A stretch of 64,000 bases of DNA from an uncultured Isoptericola sp. (GTDB lineage Bacteria > Actinomycetota > Actinomycetes > Actinomycetales > Cellulomonadaceae). A program made the translations under genes and the position numbers. Each line of letters opens with the position of its first letter. Position 1 is the first letter of the stretch. Positions 41,360 through 50,158 of this stretch are shown piece by piece. The notes below the pieces were generated by a model that was given only the letters and a program-made list of their open reading frames with translations, searched no databases and had not been told where the DNA came from. The stretch is taken from NCBI GenBank assembly GCA_947497265.1, contig CANMFP010000004.1, forward strand, positions 124,001 through 188,000, given 5' to 3'.

Positions 41360-42334
41360 TCATGACGCGACCGCCGCGAAGCGCCGCCGGTAGGCGACGG
41401 GGCTGGTGCCCAGCCGACGGGCGAAGTGGTGCCGCATGACGGGGGCGCTGCCGAAGCCCACGAGGCGGGCGACCTCGTCCACCGACGCCTCGGTGGACTC
41501 GAGGAGCTCTTGCGCGCGGGCGACGCGCTGGCGCGTGAGCCAGGCGCCGGGCGTGGTGCCGGTCTCGTCGCGGAACCGCCGCGCGAACGTGCGCTCGGAG
41601 AGCACGGCACGGCGCGCCAGGGCGGCGACGGTGTGCGGTTCGGCCAGGTTCTCGCGCATCCAGGCGAGCAGGTCGGAGAGGGAGTCGGCCTCGCAGGGCA
41701 GCGGGTCGACGACGTACTGCGCCTGGCCGCCGTCGCGCTGGGGCGGGACGACCATCCGGCGGGCGACGGACCGCGCCGCCTCCCCGCCCAGCTCGGTGCG
41801 CACGAGGTGCAGCGCGGCGTCGATGCCGGCGGCGGTCCCGGCGCTGGTGATGACGCGGCCGTCGTCGACGTAGAGCACGTCCGGGTCGACCTCGGCCCGG
41901 GGTGCGACCGCGGCGAGCCGGTCCGAGAACATCCAGTGGGTGGTGCAGCGACGGCCGTCGAGGAGCCCCGCCGCGGCGAGCACGAACGCGCCGGAGCACA
42001 GCGAGAGGATCCAGGCGCCGCGGGCGTGGGCGTCGCGGACGGCCTCGAGGTAGGCGGGTGGGACGTCGATCCGGCCGTCGTCGGAGATGACGTCGTAGGC
42101 GACCACGACGACGACGTCGGCGTCGGCGGTGGCGTCCAGCCCGGCCTCGACGCCGACGGGGAAGCCGCCCTTGGTCGGGATCATCCCGGGCTCCGGGGTG
42201 CAGAGCGTGAAGTCGAACGTCGGCCCGCCCGTGGAGCGCCGGTCGATCCCGAAGACCTCGTAGGCGATGCCGAGCTCGAACGGGGCGACCCCGGGGACCA
42301 CGACGGCGGCGACCTTATGGATCATGCCTGCCAT
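41360..42334 (-). CDS. GlxA-type transcriptional regulator (DJ-1/PfpI plus AraC domains)
   Basis: 324 residues. The N-terminal DJ-1/PfpI-like domain (about 1-190) has the nucleophile-elbow run [18 protein letters not shown] with a cysteine. The C-terminal AraC DNA-binding domain (about 220-320) has two helix-turn-helix units, [19 protein letters not shown] and [20 protein letters not shown]. The ligand is unknown. The start is ATG 42334 or the ATG three codons later. Two 16-bp direct repeats upstream are likely operators, possibly its own. Confidence 0.92.
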   Translation of the reverse strand: MAGMIHKVAAVVVPGVAPFELGIAYEVFGIDRRSTGGPTFDFTLCTPEPGMIPTKGGFPVGVEAGLDATADADVVVVVAYDVISDDGRIDVPPAYLEAVRDAHARGAWILSLCSGAFVLAAAGLLDGRRCTTHWMFSDRLAAVAPRAEVDPDVLYVDDGRVITSAGTAAGIDAALHLVRTELGGEAARSVARRMVVPPQRDGGQAQYVVDPLPCEADSLSDLLAWMRENLAEPHTVAALARRAVLSERTFARRFRDETGTTPGAWLTRQRVARAQELLESTEASVDEVARLVGFGSAPVMRHHFARRLGTSPVAYRRRFAAVAS

Positions 42335-42347
42335 GCTGCCACGAGGT

Positions 42348-42402
42348 TGGCTGGAAGTCGACGCTCATTGACATGTCTGCCACTGGTGGCTGGAAGTAGA
42401 CG
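42348..42402. promoter_or_regulatory. Pair of 16-bp direct repeats, likely regulator sites
   Basis: TGGCTGGAAGTCGACG (42348-42363) and TGGCTGGAAGTAGACG (42387-42402) differ at one base, and their starts are 39 bases apart. They fill the 85-base gap between the GlxA-type regulator and the divergent small membrane protein gene, as expected for AraC-family sites. Confidence 0.65.
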
Positions 42403-42419
42403 AGCGAAGACTTACTGCC

Positions 42420-42566
42420 ATGAACCTTCTGCTGCTCCTCCTCGTCGCCCTCCTCCTCGCCACCTGGGTCGCCATGCTCGGCCGCACCGTCCGGCGCGAC
42501 GGCCTCGGGACCCGACAGCCCCCGCGCTCCCACCCTGCCTGGTGGGACGAGCCCTCGTCGGGTTGA
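42420..42566 (+). CDS. Small single-pass membrane protein (48 residues)
   Basis: Begins MNLLLLLLVALLLATWVAML (one membrane helix, 2-20), followed by a basic tail with DGLGTRQPPRSHPAWWDEP. The Pro/Arg/Ser/His tail resembles short membrane proteins seen repeatedly in Micrococcales; I know of no assigned function. It is divergent from the GlxA-type regulator across paired direct repeats, so it may be its target. The ribosome binding site is weak (GAAGA). Confidence 0.7.
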   Translation: MNLLLLLLVALLLATWVAMLGRTVRRDGLGTRQPPRSHPAWWDEPSSG

Positions 42567-42636
42567 ACGGACGGCGGTCCCGACACGCCACCACCGTCGC
42601 CGCGCATGCATCCGCGGCCTCTGCCAGAGTGAACCC

Positions 42637-43182
42637 ATGCTGCTGCGACGACTCGCCCGCCCCCTGCTGGCCGCCCCGTTCGTGTACGACGGGCTCTCTG
42701 CCGCGCTGCACCCGGCCGAGCACACGCCGGCCGCGCGCGAGGGCGCCGACCGCGTGACCCAGACCCTCGGGGTCGACCGGCTCGACGACACCCAGGTGTC
42801 GCTGCTGGTGCGCGCCCACGGGGCCGTCACCGTGGCCGCCGGGCTGCTGCTCGCCGTCGGCCGCGCGCCACGGACCGCCGCCCTCACGCTGGCGGCGCTC
42901 AGCGCCCCCCTGGCCGTCGTCAACGAGCCCTTCACGTCCAAGGGTGAGCTGCGCAAGGAGAAGACGGCGAAGTTCGTGCGGAACCTCGGCGCCGTCGGCG
43001 CCGCCGTCATCGCCGGGATCGACCTCGAGGGCCGCCCGGGCGTCGGCTACCGGATCGGGCAGACGCGCGCCACGGCCTCCCGGTCGGCGAAGCACACCGT
43101 GGAGTCCGCGACCAAGGACGCCAAGGCCGCCGCCCAGCACGCCAAGGCGTCCGTGGCGAAGGCCCGGGCCAAGGTGTCCTGA
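42637..43182 (+). CDS. DoxX-like membrane protein with Ala/Lys-rich tail
   Basis: 181 residues. The N-terminal [20 protein letters not shown] resembles DoxX-family proteins, with membrane helices near 8-25, 62-78 and 82-100 and the run [23 protein letters not shown]. The last 45 residues are a charged Ala/Lys helix ([20 protein letters not shown]), unlike the core family. The role is unknown; relatives are linked to thiosulfate oxidation or redox stress. A CAGAGT box lies six bases before the ATG, so the message may be leaderless. Confidence 0.82.
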   Translation: MLLRRLARPLLAAPFVYDGLSAALHPAEHTPAAREGADRVTQTLGVDRLDDTQVSLLVRAHGAVTVAAGLLLAVGRAPRTAALTLAALSAPLAVVNEPFTSKGELRKEKTAKFVRNLGAVGAAVIAGIDLEGRPGVGYRIGQTRATASRSAKHTVESATKDAKAAAQHAKASVAKARAKVS

Positions 43183-43219
43183 CGTTCGGACGCGACGTCC
43201 TGCGTCGGGCGGGGTCAAC

Positions 43220-43225
43220 TAGGCT
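43220..43225 (+). promoter_or_regulatory. Possible -10 box for a leaderless aroA transcript
   Basis: TAGGCT ends exactly seven bases before the aroA ATG; the bases between contain no ribosome binding site. It follows the DoxX-like gene by 37 bases. Confidence 0.45.
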
Positions 43226-43232
43226 CGAAGCC

Positions 43233-44555
43233 ATGACGACTGCGCCCGACAGGACCACACCGCTCTGGGACGCCCCGGTGGCGGACGCCCCCCTGGACGC
43301 GACGGTCGAGGTGCCGGGCAGCAAGTCGCTCACGAACCGCCTGCTCGTCCTCGCCGCCCTGGCCGACGGCGAGGGCACGCTGCGCGGCGCCCTGCGTTCG
43401 CGCGACGCCGACCTGATGATCGGGGCCCTGCGGTCCCTGGGCGCCACCATCACCGAGGGCGACCACGCCAGCACGCTGCGCGTCACGCCCGGCCCCCTGA
43501 CCGGCGACACCGACGTCGACTGCGGCCTCGCCGGGACCGTCATGCGGTTCCTGCCGCCCGTGGCCGCGCTGGCCGACGGCGACGTCCGGTTCGACGGCGA
43601 CCCCGAGGCGCGGGTGCGCCCCATGCTGCCGGTGCTCGCGGGGCTGCGCAGCCTCGGCGTCCAGGTGACCGGCGCCGGGCCGGACTTCCCCACGCACCTG
43701 CCGTTCACCGTGCGCGGGCGGGGCCGGGTCGCCGGCGGGGCCGTCGACGTCGACGCCTCCGGCTCCTCGCAGTTCGTCTCCGCGCTGCTGCTCGCCGCGC
43801 CGCGGTTCGAGCGGCCCCTGGTGCTGCGCCACATCGGCGCCACCCTGCCGAGCCTGCCGCACATCGCCATGACGGTCGCGACCCTGCGCGACGTGGGCGT
43901 GGAGGTGGACGACTCCCGCGACGGCATCTGGCAGGTGACCCCCGGGCCGATCGCCGCGCGCGACGTCCGCGTCGAGCCCGACCTGTCCAACGCCGCCCCC
44001 TTCCTCGCCGCCGCCCTCGTCGCGGGCGGCACCGTGCGCGTGCCGGGATGGCCGGAGCAGACCACCCAGCCCGGCGCGATGGTCCCCGGCCTGCTGGAGC
44101 AGATGGGTGGCACCGCCACCGTGGACGGCGACGTCCTGACGATCACCGGCACCGGGGAGATCCACGGCGTCGACGTCGACCTGCACGCGGGTGGCGAGCT
44201 CGCCCCGACCTTCGCCGTCCTGGCCGCCCTCGCCGACTCCCCCAGCCGGCTGCGCGGCATCGCGCACCTGCGCGGGCACGAGACGGACCGCCTGGCCGCG
44301 CTCGCCACCGAGATCACGCGCCTCGGCGGTCGCTGCGAGGAGACCCGCGACGGGCTCGTCATCACCCCGCGCCCCCTGCACGGCGACGTGTTCCGCACCT
44401 ACGCCGACCACCGCATGGCGACGTCGGCCGCGCTGCTCGGCCTGCGCGTGCCAGGGCTGCAGGTCCAGGACGTCGCCACTACCGCCAAGACGCTGCCCGG
44501 CTTCGACGCGATGTGGCTGCGCATGCTCGGCCGCCCGGCGGAGGACCAGGGCTGA
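43233..44555 (+). CDS. aroA: 3-phosphoshikimate 1-carboxyvinyltransferase (EPSP synthase)
   Basis: Sixth step of the shikimate pathway. 440 residues with [20 protein letters not shown] (substrate loop), the [16 protein letters not shown] run, [19 protein letters not shown] and the C-terminal [16 protein letters not shown]. First gene of aroA-rsgA-hisN; the same grouping, near sigR, is known in Streptomyces. The stop overlaps the rsgA start by one base. Confidence 0.96.
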   Translation: MTTAPDRTTPLWDAPVADAPLDATVEVPGSKSLTNRLLVLAALADGEGTLRGALRSRDADLMIGALRSLGATITEGDHASTLRVTPGPLTGDTDVDCGLAGTVMRFLPPVAALADGDVRFDGDPEARVRPMLPVLAGLRSLGVQVTGAGPDFPTHLPFTVRGRGRVAGGAVDVDASGSSQFVSALLLAAPRFERPLVLRHIGATLPSLPHIAMTVATLRDVGVEVDDSRDGIWQVTPGPIAARDVRVEPDLSNAAPFLAAALVAGGTVRVPGWPEQTTQPGAMVPGLLEQMGGTATVDGDVLTITGTGEIHGVDVDLHAGGELAPTFAVLAALADSPSRLRGIAHLRGHETDRLAALATEITRLGGRCEETRDGLVITPRPLHGDVFRTYADHRMATSAALLGLRVPGLQVQDVATTAKTLPGFDAMWLRMLGRPAEDQG

Positions 44556-45604
44556 TGGCCCGCCGGGTCCGCGACGAGCACGCGCGGTACGCGCGCCCCT
44601 CCAAGCACGGGTCTCGGCCACGCACCAAGCAGCGACCCGAGCACGCCGACGCCGTGACCGGCCTGGTCGTCGGCGTCGACCGGGGTCGGTACACCCTCGT
44701 GCTCGACGACGGCGGTCCCGACGAGCGCGAGATCCTCGCCATGAAGGCGCGCGAGCTCAGCCGTACCCGCGCCGTCGTCGGCGACCGGGTGGACGTCGTC
44801 GGCGACACCTCCGGGGACGAGGGGACCCTCGCCCGGATCGTCCGCATCACCGAGCGCACGTCGGTGCTGCGCCGGACCGCGGACGACACCGACCCCTACG
44901 AGCGGATCGTGGTCGCCAACGCCGACCAGCTCGTCGTCGTCACCGCGCTCGCCCAGCCCGAGCCGCGCACCGGCATGATCGACCGCTGCGTCGTCGCGGC
45001 GTACGACGCCGGCATGGACGTCCTGCTGTGCCTGACGAAGGCGGACCTCGCCGCCCCCGACGAGCTGCGCGACCTCTACACCCCGCTGGGCGTCGAGGTG
45101 GTCGTGACCCGGCGTGACGCGCCCGACGCGGTCGAGTCCGTCCGCGAGCGCCTGCTCGGCCGCACGTCCGTGCTGGTCGGGCACTCCGGCGTCGGGAAGT
45201 CGACCCTCATCAACGCCCTGGTCCCGGACGCCCACCGGGCGACCGGCGTGGTCAACGACGTGACCGGGCGCGGGCGCCACACCTCCACCTCTGCCGTCGC
45301 GCTCCGGCTGCCCGTGGCCGCCGGCACCACCGGGCGCGCCCACGACGGCTGGGTCATCGACACCCCGGGCGTGCGCTCCTTCGGCCTCGCCCACGTCGAG
45401 GCGGGGCACCTGCTCGCCGCCTTCGAGGACCTCGACGAGGTCGCGGCCCGGTGCCCCCGAGGCTGCACCCACCTGGCGGACGCTCCCGACTGCGCGCTCG
45501 ACGAGTGGGCCGCCGACGCCCCGGACGAGGCGACCCGCGCGACACGCACGGCACGCCTGACGTCGTTCCGGCGCCTCCTGGCCTCGCGGACCGCTACCGT
45601 GTGA
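44555..45604 (+). CDS. rsgA: Ribosome small-subunit GTPase RsgA
   Basis: Circularly permuted GTPase in 30S maturation. 349 residues: an OB-like N-terminal domain (about 30-100), then the permuted GTPase motifs LCLTKADL (G4), GHSGVGKSTLINAL (G1) and IDTPGVRSFGL (G3), and a C-terminal zinc region CPRGCTHLADAPDC. The basic N-terminus (RPSKHGSRPRTKQRP) is usual in actinobacteria. The start ATG lies in TGATG with the aroA stop. Confidence 0.95.
   Translation: MARRVRDEHARYARPSKHGSRPRTKQRPEHADAVTGLVVGVDRGRYTLVLDDGGPDEREILAMKARELSRTRAVVGDRVDVVGDTSGDEGTLARIVRITERTSVLRRTADDTDPYERIVVANADQLVVVTALAQPEPRTGMIDRCVVAAYDAGMDVLLCLTKADLAAPDELRDLYTPLGVEVVVTRRDAPDAVESVRERLLGRTSVLVGHSGVGKSTLINALVPDAHRATGVVNDVTGRGRHTSTSAVALRLPVAAGTTGRAHDGWVIDTPGVRSFGLAHVEAGHLLAAFEDLDEVAARCPRGCTHLADAPDCALDEWAADAPDEATRATRTARLTSFRRLLASRTATV
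45595..45600 (+). promoter_or_regulatory. Possible -10 box for a leaderless hisN transcript
   Basis: TACCGT ends exactly seven bases before the hisN GTG. It lies within the last codons of rsgA, so hisN could be made both from the operon and from its own leaderless message. Confidence 0.4.
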
Positions 45605-45607
45605 CTC

Positions 45608-46426
45608 GTGGCCACCTTCCAGCAGACCTCCAGCCAGCACGGGCACGGACGCACGTACGAGGACGACCTGCGCCTGGCCCACGTGATCGCCGACCAGGTC
45701 GACTCGATGACGATGTCGCGGTTCAAGGCGGTGGACCTGCACGTGGAGACCAAGCCGGACGACTCCCCCGTCTCGGACGCCGACCGGGGCGCCGAGGAGT
45801 TCATCCGCGCCCAGCTCGCGCGGGCCCGCACGCGGGACGCGATCGTGGGCGAGGAGTTCGGCGAGGCGGGCAGCGGGGCGCGGCGCTGGATCATCGACCC
45901 GATCGACGGGACCAAGAACTTCGTGCGCGGCGTGCCCGTGTGGGCCACGCTCATCGCGCTGGCCGACGGCGACGAGGTCGTCATGGGGCTCGTCTCGGCC
46001 CCGGCGCTGGGCCGGCGCTGGTGGGCGGCCAAGGGTTCGGGCGCCTGGACCGGCAAGTCCATCGCGGCCGCGAGCCGTATGCACGTGTCCGGCGTGCAGT
46101 CGTTGTCCGACGCCTCCTTCGCGTACTCCTCACTGGCGGGCTGGGAGGAGCGGGACAAGCTCAACGGGTTCCTCGACCTGACGCGCGAGTGCTGGCGGAC
46201 GCGGGGCTTCGGCGACTTCTGGTCGTACATGCTGGTGGCCGAGGGCGCCGCCGACGTCGCGGCCGAGCCCGAGCTCGAGCTCTACGACATGGCCGCTCTG
46301 GTGCCGATCGTCACCGAGGCCGGGGGCCGGTTCACCTCGCTGGACGGCGCCGACGGCCCCTGGGGCGGCAACGCGCTGGCGACCAACGGCCACCTGCACG
46401 ACAAGGCCCTCGTCTACCTCGGCTGA
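45608..46426 (+). CDS. hisN: Histidinol-phosphatase, inositol-monophosphatase family
   Basis: Dephosphorylates histidinol phosphate in histidine synthesis. 272 residues with the metal-binding motifs GEEFGE, DPIDGTKNFVRG and LELYDMAALVPIVTEAGG (the last aspartate). The match is closer to actinobacterial HisN than to SuhB, from the WATLIALAD and WGGNALATNGHLHD runs. GTG start, three bases after rsgA. It is the last gene of the operon and is followed by a long palindrome. Confidence 0.9.
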   Translation: MATFQQTSSQHGHGRTYEDDLRLAHVIADQVDSMTMSRFKAVDLHVETKPDDSPVSDADRGAEEFIRAQLARARTRDAIVGEEFGEAGSGARRWIIDPIDGTKNFVRGVPVWATLIALADGDEVVMGLVSAPALGRRWWAAKGSGAWTGKSIAAASRMHVSGVQSLSDASFAYSSLAGWEERDKLNGFLDLTRECWRTRGFGDFWSYMLVAEGAADVAAEPELELYDMAALVPIVTEAGGRFTSLDGADGPWGGNALATNGHLHDKALVYLG

Positions 46427-46453
46427 CGCGAGACCCCCGACGCCCACTGTCCT

Positions 46454-46525
46454 GTTGTGGGCGCGATTCTTGGCCCGATTCGCCCCTTCTGGGGCGACTT
46501 CGAGCCCAAGAATCGCGCCCACAAC
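46454..46525. terminator. Long palindrome between convergent genes, terminator or repeat element
   Basis: Perfect 20-base arms (GTTGTGGGCGCGATTCTTGG at 46454-46473 and its complement at 46506-46525) enclose a second small hairpin, CGCCCC-TTCT-GGGGCG (46481-46496). It lies 27 bases past hisN and 30 bases before the end of the convergent DUF6912 gene. It can terminate both, but the arm design also resembles dispersed palindromic repeats. Confidence 0.75.
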
Positions 46526-46555
46526 CCCGGACCGAGGCGGGTGAGGGGGGCGGGC

Positions 46556-47053
46556 CTACGGACGCGGCACCTGGTGCGCCTCGGTCGGGTGGTACCAGAG
46601 CAGGTCCCGCTGGTCGACGCGCTCGGTCGCCGACTCCAGCGCCGCGTCGTCGTCCGCGTCGACCGCGGCCAGCACCGCTCGCACGTCGGCAGCGGCCTCC
46701 GGTTCGTCGACGTGGATCGCCTCGACCTTCGTGCCGGGCACCTCTCCCACGTCGACACCGGACGGCGGCACGTCGCCCGCCGAGTCGGAGACCGCGTGCT
46801 CCGGGACCTCCACGGTGACGACCACGCGCAGCGGCACGGCGTCGGCGCTCCCGGCGACGAGCATGAGCGAGGCGTCCGCCGCCGCGAGGAACGCGGCGTA
46901 CTCCCGGGCCTCGTCGTCCTCGTCGGGCAGCGCGGACACCAGGGCGGCGGTGACGGCGTGCGCGCCCCGGGGCGGCACGTCCCACCACCCGACGCGCGTC
47001 GTCACCGTGACGGCGTCGAGATCGGCGAGGGTCGCGGGCACGTAGAGGCGCAT
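46556..47053 (-). CDS. DUF6912 family protein
   Basis: 165 residues opening MRLYVPATLADLDAV, the hallmark of this actinobacterial family. It has no membrane segment. The middle contains AFLAAADASLMLVAGS and a valine-rich strand, RVVVTVEVPEHAV; the C-terminal part is acidic (AAVDADDDAALESATERVD). I know of no assigned function. It is convergent with hisN and lies 26 bases after the CpaE-like gene, so it is probably the end of that operon. Confidence 0.82.
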   Translation of the reverse strand: MRLYVPATLADLDAVTVTTRVGWWDVPPRGAHAVTAALVSALPDEDDEAREYAAFLAAADASLMLVAGSADAVPLRVVVTVEVPEHAVSDSAGDVPPSGVDVGEVPGTKVEAIHVDEPEAAADVRAVLAAVDADDDAALESATERVDQRDLLWYHPTEAHQVPRP

Positions 47054-47079
47054 GCCCCCAGTGTGCCCGGAGCCCGGCG

Positions 47080-48378
47080 TCAGGCCGCGGCGGGCGCGCC
47101 GACCCGCTCGCGCACCAGCGCCGCGAGCCCGGCGAAGGCCTGCCGGGCGGACGACGACGGAGCATGCTCGGCGAGCGTCCGCCCGGCGAGCAGCGCCGCG
47201 TCGAGAGCGGCGCCGTCGTCCGGCACCAGGTGCGCCTCGGCGACCCCGGCGTACCGCACGAGCGCGTCGCCGACCGCTCGCTCCGGGTCCGGCCCGACGG
47301 CGGAGGACCGCAGACGGTTCGCCACCACGACGCGCGTGGCGGAGACCGGCACGGGGGCCTCGGCGAGCTCCTCGAGCCCTCGCACCAGGCGCTGGATCCC
47401 CACCGGGTCCGCCGCCCCGACCGCCACCACGACGTCTGCGGCCTGGAGCGCGGCGAGCGTCGCACCGTTGCGCTGCGGGGCGTGCGTGTCGTACATGAGC
47501 AGCTCGTCGGCCTCGACCAGCGGTCCGCAGTCCACCACCGTCCAGTCAGCCAGCGACCGTGCGCGCTCGAGCACCACCTCGAGCGCGCTGGCGGGCAGCT
47601 CGGGCCACCGGGCCGCGCGGGTGATGCCGGTCAGCACGCGGAGCCGGCCCTCCACGACCGGCGCGTGGCGTGCCAGCGTGGGGACGTCGAGGGTGCCGTG
47701 ACCCGCCGCCCGAGCGACCGCCGCGAGCCCGGGAGCGTCGTCGAGCAGACCGAGCCGGGAGGCGATGCACGAACCGTAGGTGTCCGCATCGACGAGGAGC
47801 GCGGACTCCTCGGGCGGGCGCGCTGCTTCCTGACGCCGTCGGCGACGCCCGGCGCGGTGCCCACCGAGACCGGCCAGCTCGGCGGCGAGCTCGACCGCCG
47901 TCGTCGTGCGCCCCGGCGCTCCCACGGGTCCCCAGACGGCGACGACGGCCCCAGGGCGCTCCGGCGCGCCCGGCGTGCGTCCGGACAGCGCCGAGAGGTC
48001 CATCTCGTGGGTGGCCAGGGGGTCGTCGACCCGGGCGGTGTCACGGACCGCGTCGAGGAGCCGCGGGTCGGCGGCACCATCGAGCACCGCTTCGAACCCG
48101 AGCGCCTGGAGGCGTTCCGCCGGTCCGTCATCGGCGATCGCGACGACGCGGGTCCCCGTGCCGTGCAGCCGGCCGACGGCCTCGCGGTCGAGGCCCGGGA
48201 GGTCGGCCGAGACGACGGCCACCGTCCCGGCGCCGGCGGCGGCCGCCGCGAGCAGCTCGGCGAGGTCCCCGCAGCGCCGCGTGACGCTCGTCCCCGCGCC
48301 GGGGGCACCGAGCGCGAGCACCACGTCGGTCTCGTACGGCCCGCTCACCGCGCACAGGACCATGACCTCGGCGGGCAT
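47080..48378 (-). CDS. CpaE/MinD-like ATPase with variant P-loop
   Basis: 432 residues. A degenerate receiver-like N-terminal domain (about 1-120, VMVLCAVSGPYETDVVLALG) precedes a ParA/MinD-type ATPase. Its deviant Walker A reads GPVGAPGRTTTAVELA, with Arg where Lys is usual (GRT rather than GKT). A basic insert [18 protein letters not shown] follows, then Walker A' SALLVDADTYG and VVDCGPLVEADELLMYD. The build matches CpaE proteins of Tad pilus systems, but no pilus genes are in the window. The ATG shares one base with the SAF gene stop. Confidence 0.8.
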   Translation of the reverse strand: MPAEVMVLCAVSGPYETDVVLALGAPGAGTSVTRRCGDLAELLAAAAAGAGTVAVVSADLPGLDREAVGRLHGTGTRVVAIADDGPAERLQALGFEAVLDGAADPRLLDAVRDTARVDDPLATHEMDLSALSGRTPGAPERPGAVVAVWGPVGAPGRTTTAVELAAELAGLGGHRAGRRRRRQEAARPPEESALLVDADTYGSCIASRLGLLDDAPGLAAVARAAGHGTLDVPTLARHAPVVEGRLRVLTGITRAARWPELPASALEVVLERARSLADWTVVDCGPLVEADELLMYDTHAPQRNGATLAALQAADVVVAVGAADPVGIQRLVRGLEELAEAPVPVSATRVVVANRLRSSAVGPDPERAVGDALVRYAGVAEAHLVPDDGAALDAALLAGRTLAEHAPSSSARQAFAGLAALVRERVGAPAAA

Positions 48379-49028
48379 CACGCGCCCGCCACCGGCACGA
48401 CGGTCACCGATCCCTCGGCGCTGAGCGCCGACAGCACCGCGGGAAGGTCGTCGGCGCCCACCAGGACGTGCAGCGTGCCGTGGTCGCTCACGACCAGCCC
48501 ACCCTCGGAGGCGTCGACCTGCTCGACGACGACGCCGGTCACGATCGGCTCCGGCTCCCCCGCGTCGCCGTCGGCGCCCTGCTGTGCCGCCGGGACGAAC
48601 CAGAGGTCGACGACGGCGCCCTCGTGGATGCGCTCGGAGAGCCCGGCACCGACCGGCACCGCGACGGATCGCACGGTGACGGTGGCGGCGTCACCCACGG
48701 CGGTGGCGGCGACCAGCTCGCCCTCGGAGACGACGCGCAGGGCCACCTGGCCCTCCGGGACGGCGGCGTCGGCTCGCAGGTACCGGTCCGCCTCGGCCCC
48801 GAGGTTGACGTCGACCACGCGCAGCTGCGACTCGTCGACGGGCTCACCGGGCGTCAACGTGCCGGCGGCGGCGTAGACCGGTGCGGTGCGGTCGGCGTTC
48901 GAGACGACCCACGAACCCAGCGCGACCGCGACCGCCACCAGGACGACCCCGATCACGAGCCGGGGGTCCCGCCACGTCGGCCGGCGCAGGCGTGGTGCGG
49001 CCGGGGCGGGGTTTGCTTCGTTGCTCAC
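48378..49028 (-). CDS. SAF-domain protein (CpaB/RcpC-like)
   Basis: 216 residues: a basic start, one membrane helix (about 28-48, LVIGVVLVAVAVALGSWVV), then a SAF domain (AGTLTPGEPVDESQLRVVDVNL and EGELVAATAVGD) and a C-terminal beta-rich part. In Tad systems CpaB helps assemble the secretin; here its partner is the CpaE-like ATPase. GTG start at 49028 with AAGGA five bases upstream; the frame is open further back without support. Confidence 0.85.
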   Translation of the reverse strand: MSNEANPAPAAPRLRRPTWRDPRLVIGVVLVAVAVALGSWVVSNADRTAPVYAAAGTLTPGEPVDESQLRVVDVNLGAEADRYLRADAAVPEGQVALRVVSEGELVAATAVGDAATVTVRSVAVPVGAGLSERIHEGAVVDLWFVPAAQQGADGDAGEPEPIVTGVVVEQVDASEGGLVVSDHGTLHVLVGADDLPAVLSALSAEGSVTVVPVAGA

Positions 49029-49227
49029 GGTGGTCCTTCGGAGTCGGCCGGAAGCGCCTCTGCGTCCGGTACGGGCGGTCTGTCCGTCGGGCGGTTCGCA
49101 CGCTAGCGATCCCCGACGGGTGCCGGTGGCCCGATCCATCATCCGGGACGAGACGCCGTCGCGACAGCATCTCGCATCACCTGTGGACAACCGGCACGAA
49201 CAACGACCCCTGTGGGAGGATCGAGCC

Positions 49228-49437
49228 ATGGCCAGCCGCTTCCTCTCCCTCGCCGAGGTGCAGGAGACGCTCAGCATCTCCGCCGCCCAGGCTTACTCGC
49301 TCGTCCGCAGCGGCGAGCTGCCCGCCATCCAGGTGGGCCCCAAGAAGGTCTGGCGGGTCGAGACCGCGAAGCTCGAGGAGTACATCGCGCAGCAGTACGA
49401 CCGCACCCGACAGCGCATCGACGCGGGCGACCTCTGA
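49228..49437 (+). CDS. Small excisionase-type helix-turn-helix protein
   Basis: 69 residues, MerR/excisionase-like winged helix: FLSLAEVQETLSISAAQAYS, then LVRSGELPAIQVGPKKVWRV and a C-terminal helix, LEEYIAQQYDRTRQRI. Size and fold recall BldC-type regulators, though sequence likeness is limited. It is divergent from the SAF/CpaE pair across 199 bases and may regulate it. GGAGGA lies about seven bases before the ATG. Confidence 0.85.
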   Translation: MASRFLSLAEVQETLSISAAQAYSLVRSGELPAIQVGPKKVWRVETAKLEEYIAQQYDRTRQRIDAGDL

Positions 49438-49455
49438 CCGGTCGCCCGGGACCGT

Positions 49456-50007
49456 TCAGGTCTCGCTGACCCGGACCAGCGCGGCGAACGGCACGACGCG
49501 CACGGCGGGACGCGCCGAGTCGAGCTCCTCGACGTCGAGGTGATCGGCGCCCACGCGCGCGATCCTGCCGAGCACGACGTGCGCCGTCGTGCGGACCTGC
49601 ACGCGCGCACGGTCTCGTTGCAGCCCGCGCAGCGCCGTGCCCAGGCCCAGCCGGTCCGTGCGAGCGGCCGACGGCGCCGCGTGACGCCCCAGGCCCGCGA
49701 TGCCCACGACCGCGGACAACGGCACGACGTGCTGCCACCGACCGCCGCGCGGGGACCGCGCGTCGACCTGGACCCACTCTTCCGCGACCCGCTCGAGCCG
49801 CCCCTCGAGCGACTCGCCGTCGCGCAGGTCGAGGCGCAGCGGCCTGCCCCGGGCCGCGCGCAGCCGGTCGACGAGCGGCACGGACGCCTGCTCCGCGCGC
49901 GTCAGCTCGGCGACGGCTCCCTCTCGCTCGGCGGCCTCCTCGGCCGCGAGCTGCGCCTCCAGGTCTGCGAAGAGCAGTGTCCAGCGCGAGGTGTCCGACG
50001 GCGTCAC
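49456..50007 (-). CDS. Unnamed protein with two small beta-barrel-like modules
   Basis: 183 residues that I do not recognise as a named family. An N-terminal helical part (about 10-50, LLFADLEAQLAAEEAAEREG) is followed by two similar modules: 55-105 (RLDLRDGESLEGRLERVAEE, then VVPLSAVVGIAGL) and 135-181 (VQVRTTAHVVLGRIARVGAD, then VVPFAALVRV). Each looks like an Sm/SH3-type barrel: a variable strand, a VxG-R turn, then a VVP closing strand. GTG at 50007 with AAGGAGA five bases upstream. It ends 18 bases from the convergent HTH gene. Confidence 0.75.
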   Translation of the reverse strand: MTPSDTSRWTLLFADLEAQLAAEEAAEREGAVAELTRAEQASVPLVDRLRAARGRPLRLDLRDGESLEGRLERVAEEWVQVDARSPRGGRWQHVVPLSAVVGIAGLGRHAAPSAARTDRLGLGTALRGLQRDRARVQVRTTAHVVLGRIARVGADHLDVEELDSARPAVRVVPFAALVRVSET

Positions 50008-50158
50008 CCGCGTCTCCTTCCGGTTCCCGGCCCGGGTCGGGCCGCGGCCCAGGATGCCGTGCCCTGGACAGGAGAGCCACACTACGCTTCAATATCCACC
50101 ATCAGACATCATCAACTGATACCAACACGCATCAACGAAGACCCGATGGAGGTCGCAG

